The notes under the pieces: model-generated
Seen by the model: only the letters and a program-made list of their open reading frames with translations
Database searches by the model: none
What the model was told of the DNA's origin: nothing
Origin: Alphaproteobacteria bacterium
GTDB taxonomy: Bacteria > Pseudomonadota > Alphaproteobacteria > RF32 > CAG-239
Length of the DNA stretch: 27,946 bases
Assembly: GCA_900767645.1 (NCBI GenBank)
Contig: CAAFZY010000019.1
Coordinates: 1 to 27,946 of the forward strand
Direction: 5' to 3'
Program-made: the position numbers and the translations under genes
Part shown: piece after piece, positions 22,960-27,946 of the stretch
Numbering within the stretch: the stretch's first letter is position 1
Layout of the letters: each line of letters starts with the position of its first letter

Positions 22960-23099
22960 TTTGGTTTCCTCTGTTAAAAATCACATATTTAATATATTTA
23001 TGTCATTTAAATTCAAAATAAAAGTAGGCACTTGTACGGCATATAGTACCTTTGCGGAAACAATTAAAGGAAATCTGCGTTTTTTTATCGTAAAAAAAA

Positions 23100-24557
23100 T
23101 TAATTTGCCAACGCAAGCAATGCGAATGAAAAGTCATTTAACAGCAAAAAACTGACTAACATATTTATCAGCGCATAAATTTTAAGCATATTAAACCACG
23201 CGGTATTTTTAAGCACCGATTGTTTTAAGCGCACATAATCAATCAGCATAAACAAGCCCTTAAGCAAAAGCACAATCATCAGCAACTGCATAGCGTAACC
23301 GCATTTTGTCAGTAAAGATTTCAACGGGGCAAGCATAAACGAAATTAAAGAAAAGAACACCAAATAGGCAAAAATTGCCACCCACACAATTTTAGTAAGG
23401 CGCGATAATTTTTCTTCGTTTTCTTTTTTGATTTTTTCGTTAGCTTCTGTTGAAAGCTCTGAAACTTCAATGCCCCTGATTTTAACCGGCATTGCTTTTT
23501 CCTGTTTGATTGCCGCCACATCTTGTTTAAATTTTTCTTCCACGGCACATAATCCGCAACCTTTATTGGTAAAATAGATATGATCCGAATTTTTTTTACA
23601 TTCTTTGATTTTAGTAAATAAATACTCCAGATGCAGCATCCATTCTTTGGCGGTCGGCCTTTTTTTGCCTTTAACAAACGCCCTATCAAACAACTCCAAA
23701 GTTTTGGGGTCAAAATAATTATGAATACTGTACGGATTCGGGTCTTGATACGAGTCCGGAAACAATCCGTACGCGTAATGATATTTTTCTATGCGGTCTT
23801 GAATAGTGAGCATCTCGTCGGTTTGTTTATGCGGAATGCCGGAAAAAGGGTGAATACCGTTGTTTAAGAGCTTAAATAAAATTACCGCCAACGCAAATTT
23901 ATCTTGCTCTTCGCCCATTTCCTCGCAAGTTTGCGTCATACCTTCCGGATAAATATATTCTTCGCTGACATATTCGGCCGGATAACGCCCCTTTTCGCCA
24001 TTGATTGAAAAACCGTCGCAATCAAACATTGCCACCAGCATTTTATCTTTATACACTGAAACATTTGCCGGTTTTAAGTCAACAATATAATGCCCGCAAG
24101 TGTGCAGCGCCGCCACCATTGACGCCACATTATACGCCGCATACAACCGATTGGCATATTTTTCCGAAAGCCCGAGCCGCTGGCGCACCGCTTTTTGCAT
24201 TAAGTGGTCCAACGAAACCGCCTCCTCGGTGTTAATAAGCGGCATCAAATAGCCGACGCAAAAACCTTCGTCATCTTCAAGCACCGCTTCCGGCCACGCA
24301 ATTTGCACATAGTCTTTACCGTCGCATTGTTGCATCGGAATATTCGGGCGATTGTGCAACATTGCTTCCAGCTTTTGCCGGTTAGTGTAACTTTTATTGC
24401 GATCATGAAAAATTTTAGCCACCAAATGCGGATTGGTCACGTCTTGATAAATTTTACCGGCCGCGCCGCCTTTATTAAGCAGTGCGCCAAGCTTCTCACG
24501 TTCAAAATGACCGTCGGCATAAATAGCGTTATAATGCAAAAAATCAGTTTCAGGCAT
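23100..24557 (-). CDS. Membrane-anchored Hanks-type Ser/Thr kinase, YegI-like
   Basis: The 485-residue protein begins with a kinase-like domain. Lys48 (HLVAKIF) is the likely ATP-binding lysine. Asp160 in YIVDLKPANVSVY is the catalytic loop (HRD replaced by IVD), and FDCDGFS (178-184) stands for DFG. DKFALAVILFKLLNNGIHPF follows in helix F. After the kinase comes HIYFTNKGCGLC (Cys334, 337), a degenerate form of the CPWC motif seen after such kinases, then a charged coiled-coil-like stretch and three hydrophobic helices (about 389-411, 421-441, 456-480). The ATG overlaps the PP2C stop (TGATG). With the adjacent phosphatase and vWA protein it forms a TerY-P/YegIKL-like triad. Confidence 0.82.
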   Translation of the reverse strand: MPETDFLHYNAIYADGHFEREKLGALLNKGGAAGKIYQDVTNPHLVAKIFHDRNKSYTNRQKLEAMLHNRPNIPMQQCDGKDYVQIAWPEAVLEDDEGFCVGYLMPLINTEEAVSLDHLMQKAVRQRLGLSEKYANRLYAAYNVASMVAALHTCGHYIVDLKPANVSVYKDKMLVAMFDCDGFSINGEKGRYPAEYVSEEYIYPEGMTQTCEEMGEEQDKFALAVILFKLLNNGIHPFSGIPHKQTDEMLTIQDRIEKYHYAYGLFPDSYQDPNPYSIHNYFDPKTLELFDRAFVKGKKRPTAKEWMLHLEYLFTKIKECKKNSDHIYFTNKGCGLCAVEEKFKQDVAAIKQEKAMPVKIRGIEVSELSTEANEKIKKENEEKLSRLTKIVWVAIFAYLVFFSLISFMLAPLKSLLTKCGYAMQLLMIVLLLKGLFMLIDYVRLKQSVLKNTAWFNMLKIYALINMLVSFLLLNDFSFALLALAN

Positions 24558-25303
24558 CACAATCCAACCCACAGCAAAGTTTTATCATCAGGATTAAGCT
24601 GATTGGCTTTAGGAGCCGCCAACGTGTTATTTAAGGCGCGTACCGCCCGTTTTTGTGAGGTTTCGCCTTTGAGAAAATGATTTATCGGTTCGATAAAGCC
24701 GCGTTCTAATCCGTCAAAATTTTTCTTAAACGCAAAACCGGTAACTCCGTCCGTCATCAGCATAATACTTTGCGCTTTTTCAAACGGCGTAAAGCGCAGG
24801 CTGTCTTTCCAATCGTCCATAGTGTAAAAATACGTTTCGCATGAAAACATTCCGTTTTCAGGCTCTGAAACCACCGCGCGGAACGGAGCCTGCATAAGCG
24901 CCACCGCCGCCCCGTCGCCGATATGAAAAAACACGCCGCGCCCGCGCATATAAACCGCGCCTACCACCGTGGCGGCAAAATCAATCAGTCCGCTCTCGGT
25001 TTTGCTTTTATTATAACGATGATATAAAAGCTTTTGTCTGGCGGTTTCCAGCGCCTGAATAATTTTGCGGTTAATATCGTCAAACGAGCATGAAATTAAA
25101 ATATCACATAATGTTTCACACACAATTTTAGCCCCGATTTTACCGTATTTGGCCGAACCTGCTCCGTCAGAAACCACTGCCACCACTTTGTTACCCTTGC
25201 GCGCATGGCAAAAACAATCCTGACACGGCATATTTTTAGCCGTGTGGTAAGTTCCGGTCACGCTGGCGGCAACAACTTGTATGTCAGATAGTTTATTCTT
25301 CAT
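24557..25303 (-). CDS. PP2C-family Ser/Thr phosphatase, YegK-like
   Basis: This 248-residue protein has all main PP2C motifs. CQDCFCHARKGNKVVAVVSD and SDGAGSAKYGKIGA give metal ligands Asp46/Gly47; LIDFAATVVGAV comes next; HIGDGAAVAL holds Asp130; IMLMTDGVTGF holds Asp185; and NPDDKTLLWV holds Asp239. It is cytosolic, with no signal or membrane segment. It overlaps the vWA gene by 11 bases and the kinase gene by one base, so the three are made together. It most likely reverses phosphorylation by the kinase; the substrates are unknown. Confidence 0.88.
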   Translation of the reverse strand: MKNKLSDIQVVAASVTGTYHTAKNMPCQDCFCHARKGNKVVAVVSDGAGSAKYGKIGAKIVCETLCDILISCSFDDINRKIIQALETARQKLLYHRYNKSKTESGLIDFAATVVGAVYMRGRGVFFHIGDGAAVALMQAPFRAVVSEPENGMFSCETYFYTMDDWKDSLRFTPFEKAQSIMLMTDGVTGFAFKKNFDGLERGFIEPINHFLKGETSQKRAVRALNNTLAAPKANQLNPDDKTLLWVGL

Positions 25304-25979
25304 TCCAATCGTTAATATCCTCTAACAAAGCATTAGCGTTCGGCGCCGCTTTCGATATGCATGAAACGCTACGGCTTAGCCACAAAAAGAACTCGGTAAA
25401 TTTAAGTCCGGTCAAACGCTTTGGCGACATTAACGAAAACTTGGCAAGTTTTTCCATGTTTGCGCCTTGCGTACCCACCGCATGAATAATCACTTTTTTA
25501 TTTTGCTGAGCATAACGACATTTTTCTGCCGATTGTTCCCAACCGTAATCAGTCGGTTCGCCGTCGCTGATTAAAAAAATCCACGGACGTTTTGATGTAA
25601 CGCCGCAACTGTCATACAAGCACTTTTGCTCTTCAATTTTCTGCAATGCCAACTCCATAGCTTTACCAAGCGGAGTAAGCCCGCCGGCTTCCATAACCGG
25701 AGCGGTAAAATTCATGGCGTCCACCCAATCCGAGCTGATTACCGCCTCATCTTTGCCGCAAGCCTTAATAATCAAAAGCTGAACTCTGGCGCCGGCGTCG
25801 GTATCTTCTTTCAGTTCTTTTTCCAAAGCAACCAAACCGGCGTTAAGTTGTTTAATCGGCTCGCCCCTCATTGAACCCGAGCAATCAAGCACCAGCACGC
25901 AGGGTGTTCTTTCGTTGGTATTGTTGGCAAACGCCACGTTAGGAATTATATCGTCAAAACTTTGCTTATTTTCTGCCAT
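25293..25979 (-). CDS. von Willebrand factor A domain protein, TerY/YegL-like
   Basis: This 228-residue protein is nearly all vWA domain. The MIDAS metal site is complete: DCSGS (Asp32, Ser34, Ser36), Thr102 in GGLTPLGKAM, and Asp139 in LISDGEPTDYGW. The order and the downstream PP2C and kinase match TerY-type proteins (YegL in E. coli). Such vWA proteins are thought to assemble phosphorylated partners by metal-dependent binding. It starts 13 bases after the lipoprotein stop with GGAGATAA upstream, and its last 11 bases overlap the PP2C start. Confidence 0.88.
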   Translation of the reverse strand: MAENKQSFDDIIPNVAFANNTNERTPCVLVLDCSGSMRGEPIKQLNAGLVALEKELKEDTDAGARVQLLIIKACGKDEAVISSDWVDAMNFTAPVMEAGGLTPLGKAMELALQKIEEQKCLYDSCGVTSKRPWIFLISDGEPTDYGWEQSAEKCRYAQQNKKVIIHAVGTQGANMEKLAKFSLMSPKRLTGLKFTEFFLWLSRSVSCISKAAPNANALLEDINDWNEE

Positions 25980-25992
25980 TGTTTATCTCCGA

Positions 25993-26130
25993 TTAACGCC
26001 GCGGATATGAATGCGGATAGCCGCTGTTCTCAATTGGTTCCGGACTCGAAATTTTGCCGCAGGCGGCAAGCGAAACGCCGATAACCGCAAGCATCATCAC
26101 TATTGAAAAAAATTTTAAAACCTGTTTCAT
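25993..26130 (-). CDS. Small LptM/YifL-like lipoprotein
   Basis: This 45-residue gene has a lysine-initiated signal (MKQVLKFFSIVMM) and a lipobox LAAC, with the lipidated residue at Cys24. The mature part is only 22 residues: CGKISSPEPIENSGYPHSYP plus RR. This resembles the short alphaproteobacterial lipoproteins related to LptM/YifL, which have CGxxGxPxxP and Tyr-Pro repeats at the end, although the usual KGPL is replaced by KISS. An AAAGG binding site precedes the ATG. It is the first gene of the vWA-PP2C-kinase operon. Lnt in this window would complete its acylation. Confidence 0.75.
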   Translation of the reverse strand: MKQVLKFFSIVMMLAVIGVSLAACGKISSPEPIENSGYPHSYPRR

Positions 26131-26166
26131 TTTGTAACCTTTTTCTTGTATCTGCTGTTTTTTGCC

Positions 26167-26195
26167 ATTATATTCAAAACAATCGCAATATACAA
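26167..26195 (-). promoter_or_regulatory. Promoter of the lipoprotein-vWA-PP2C-kinase operon
   Basis: On the minus strand a perfect TATAAT (26172-26167) lies 17 bases from TTGTAT (26195-26190), about 37 bases upstream of the lipoprotein ATG. The gap to the divergent thioredoxin-like gene is only about 90 bases, so its promoter must overlap this region. Confidence 0.6.
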
Positions 26196-26221
26196 AGCAA
26201 ATTTAAGGATTTTAACAAGTT

Positions 26222-26752
26222 ATGTTCAAATTTATTTTAAGCCTTGTTTTTATAACGCTTTTACAAGCATCTCCGGCAACGGCTTATGAAGACGCCGTTA
26301 ATATTTACAACAAACCTCGCGAAGTTCCCTCGCATCAAATTATTGATGAAAACGGCAAATATTATAAATTATCTGATTTTAAGGGAAGTTTTGTGCTTGC
26401 GTTGTTTTGGTCACGCGGTTGCGGTCCCTGCATTGCCGAACTTGAAACTTTAAACACTTTTTACAACCGAACCAAAGACGACAATATTAAACTTTTACTC
26501 ATTTCCAACAACAGCGAATGGAAAAGTGTTGACGAACAGCGCCGTTTCTTAAAAAAATACAAAGCGCCTGATTTAGAGTTTTATGTTGACAACAGCGGAC
26601 AAGTTGCCGCCGATTTGGGTATTTTCACCAGCCCTCACACCGTTTTAATCAATTTCAAAGGGCAAGAAATCGGCAGGATTCGCGGAAGCGCCGACTGGAG
26701 CAAACCTGCGGTAATCAAATACATTCGCGAGCTTAAAGAAAAGCACGGCTGA
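26222..26752 (+). CDS. TlpA/thioredoxin-like exported disulfide protein
   Basis: This 176-residue protein has a signal peptide (MFKFILSLVFITLLQASPAT, cleavage near TAY) followed by a redoxin domain. The active site is SRGCGPCIAELE with Cys67 and Cys70, in the CxPC-like form of TlpA/ResA. YYKLSDFKGSFVLALFW is the preceding strand, and LGIFTSPHTVLINFKG contains the cis-Pro loop. It should act in the periplasm as a thiol oxidoreductase. An AAGGA lies about 13 bases upstream of the ATG. The next gene encodes a protein with 40 Cys, which is a plausible client. Confidence 0.85.
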   Translation: MFKFILSLVFITLLQASPATAYEDAVNIYNKPREVPSHQIIDENGKYYKLSDFKGSFVLALFWSRGCGPCIAELETLNTFYNRTKDDNIKLLLISNNSEWKSVDEQRRFLKKYKAPDLEFYVDNSGQVAADLGIFTSPHTVLINFKGQEIGRIRGSADWSKPAVIKYIRELKEKHG

Positions 26753-26789
26753 AGTTATTGTCAAACCGCCGGCGAACACTTAAAAATTC

Positions 26790-26818
26790 TTGACGATTTA
26801 ACCTAAATACTGTACACT
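26790..26818 (+). promoter_or_regulatory. Promoter of the Cys-rich protein gene
   Basis: TTGACG (26790-26795) and TACACT (26813-26818) are exactly 17 bases apart, 33 bases before the ATG. It gives the Cys-rich gene its own transcription even though the thioredoxin-like gene lies just upstream on the same strand. Confidence 0.6.
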
Positions 26819-26850
26819 GTAAAGTAGTAAAAATTTTAAGGCAGAACGAT

Positions 26851-27946
26851 ATGACCAAAATGTTAAAGCTTTTATTTGTATTTTCATTTATTGCCATAAC
26901 ATCTTCGGCTGAGGCCAAAGTTTGTTTTTTACCCGGAGTTCTTTCCGGTGACGGTTGCATGAACAGCGCCGCCTATGAAAACAACCCTTGCCCCGGTTTT
27001 AGCCGCACCACTCCGTGCCTTTCCGGTTACAGCCAAGAAACCTGCGTAAAAGGTTCGCAAACATTATATAAATGCACCTGCCAAAGCGGCAACTTCACTC
27101 GCGACAATGGCTTAGAGACCACCTACACCTGCACTAAAAGTTACGATTCTGCTTGCGGATGCTCGCCTCAAGACACCAAATGCAACAGCCACATATTCAA
27201 ATTAGCGCAAGAAGACGGCTACTGCACAGCCAAGTTCCTCGGTTCAGAACCAAGCGAAACTTGCACCAATCCGTCTGACGGTAAAATTTTCTACAAAGAC
27301 TGCCAATGTTCATCATCGGTTTACCCGTACACCTGTAAAGAAAACGGCTTAAAAGCTCCGTCAGGAACTAATTCTTGCACTGATCGCGGCGGCAACAAAC
27401 ATTACTCCCGATGTGACTGCGCCGATAACTGGCAATCAAACCCTTGCAACGAGCGTACTGACGGTTGCACCGCCGTCGGCAAAAGAGTTTTACGAGGCGA
27501 CAACGAATATTGTTATTCATGCACCGCTGAAAAATGCGCAAAAGCCGGCGAAATTAATTTAGATAACTATTGGTGTGCCATGCCGCAAGGTTCGCAAACA
27601 GACTGCGCCAAATTAGGCTACACATATGTTCAAAGCGGAAAATGTCCGGACGGCAGCATCGGTATCAGATGCCCGTATAACAAACAATATATGTATTGTT
27701 TAAGCATCTGCAATACAGCCGCCGATACCAACTGTGCGGAATGGTCCGGCACCGGCAAAGATTGCACCTGCACCACATGTAAATCCGGATATGAACTCAA
27801 AAACGGCAAATGTGAACAAAAAACAGTTTGCGCAACCGGCACATACAAAACCAAGTCCGAATGCGAAACCGCAAATCCTGACGCATGGAAATGCACTCTT
27901 AACAGCGCCGGTTGCTATGAACCCAAAACCCTTGCAAAAATTTGCC
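26851..27946 (+). CDS. Cys-rich exported repeat protein (partial, runs off the window)
   Basis: The frame is open for 365 codons and has no stop before the window ends, so the protein is longer. A signal peptide (MTKMLKLLFVFSFIAITSSA, cleavage after AEA at residue 22) is followed by an extraordinarily Cys-rich chain: 40 Cys in 365 residues, none before residue 25. Diverged units share C-x9-12-C-x-C (Cys65/75/77, 138/151/153, 176/188/190), usually with an aromatic or Tyr before the pair, and later CTTCKSGYELKNGKCEQK resembles EGF-like or receptor-like Cys repeats. AAGG lies upstream of the ATG. It must be an extracytoplasmic, disulfide-stabilised envelope or surface protein. No specific family is recognised. 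Confidence 0.85.
   Translation, partial: MTKMLKLLFVFSFIAITSSAEAKVCFLPGVLSGDGCMNSAAYENNPCPGFSRTTPCLSGYSQETCVKGSQTLYKCTCQSGNFTRDNGLETTYTCTKSYDSACGCSPQDTKCNSHIFKLAQEDGYCTAKFLGSEPSETCTNPSDGKIFYKDCQCSSSVYPYTCKENGLKAPSGTNSCTDRGGNKHYSRCDCADNWQSNPCNERTDGCTAVGKRVLRGDNEYCYSCTAEKCAKAGEINLDNYWCAMPQGSQTDCAKLGYTYVQSGKCPDGSIGIRCPYNKQYMYCLSICNTAADTNCAEWSGTGKDCTCTTCKSGYELKNGKCEQKTVCATGTYKTKSECETANPDAWKCTLNSAGCYEPKTLAKIC

Noticed and set aside
23040..23099. A/T-rich stretch after the kinase gene as an intrinsic terminator
   Set aside because: Runs of T and A flank CGA, but there is no GC-containing stem, so I cannot support a terminator; the 3' end of this operon remains undefined.
26733..26960. 75-residue minus-strand frame covering the start of the Cys-rich gene
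   Set aside because: It is antisense to the promoter, binding site and signal peptide of a clearly coding gene and shows no recognisable protein.
27630..27896. 88-residue minus-strand frame inside the Cys-rich gene
   Set aside because: The plus strand is a continuous signal-peptide-bearing Cys-repeat frame; the antisense frame is a by-product of its codon use.
1..27946. tRNA, rRNA, transposase, integrase, attachment sites or replication origin
   Set aside because: None recognised by eye on either strand; a covariance-model scan would be needed to exclude small RNAs.

Overview
The window comes from a bacterial chromosome, and most likely from an alphaproteobacterium. The main argument is gene order: miaB-phoH-ybeY-lnt-XRE regulator-trmB is the alphaproteobacterial form of this neighbourhood, and yggT-yggU-folD is also a familiar order there. 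Moderate-to-low GC, an orphan type IV-pilin-like gene and a very Cys-rich exported protein suggest one of the uncultured, host-associated alphaproteobacterial lineages, but that placement is inference.

Region by region. (1) 1-1202: a pilin-like gene (+) and a small two-helix membrane protein (-) with its own promoter and a terminator that pairs fully only in the minus-strand RNA. (2) 1203-10607 (-): 21 ribosomal protein genes in canonical S10-spc order, rpsJ to rplO, bounded by its own promoter and leader at one end and a strong terminator at the other. The usual flanks (rpsL-rpsG-fusA-tuf; secY-adk-rpsM-rpsK-rpoA-rplQ) are absent. A 106-bp near-perfect palindrome separates rpmD from rplO. 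(3) 10608-11437: a 400-bp divergent control region and a small Pro/Gln-rich exported protein (+). (4) 11434-17122 (-): trmB, an XRE regulator, lnt, ybeY, phoH and miaB, covering tRNA modification, lipoprotein maturation and rRNA maturation. metK and corC, often found in this neighbourhood, are missing, and an intrinsic terminator abuts the trmB start codon. (5) 17277-21324 (+): a TerB-like protein, an unknown 326-residue protein, yggT, yggU and folD in a tight operon, then a pseudo-receiver-like protein behind a hairpin that hides its ribosome binding site, and a YqaA/DedA-type membrane protein. (6) 21325-22959 (-): a doubtful short ORF, a terminator and a nitronate-monooxygenase-like flavoprotein. 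(7) 23100-26130 (-): an overlapping operon encoding a 45-residue lipoprotein, a vWA (TerY/YegL-like) protein, a PP2C phosphatase (YegK-like) and a membrane-anchored Hanks-type kinase (YegI-like). (8) 26222-27946 (+): a TlpA/thioredoxin-like exported protein and a Cys-rich exported protein (40 Cys in 365 residues) that runs off the window.

The most system-like locus is the lipoprotein-vWA-PP2C-kinase operon, which resembles the TerY-P/YegIKL phosphorylation triads. It is divergent from the thioredoxin/Cys-rich envelope pair, and a TerB-like gene lies about 5 kb away. No tRNA, rRNA, CRISPR array, transposase or integrase was seen.
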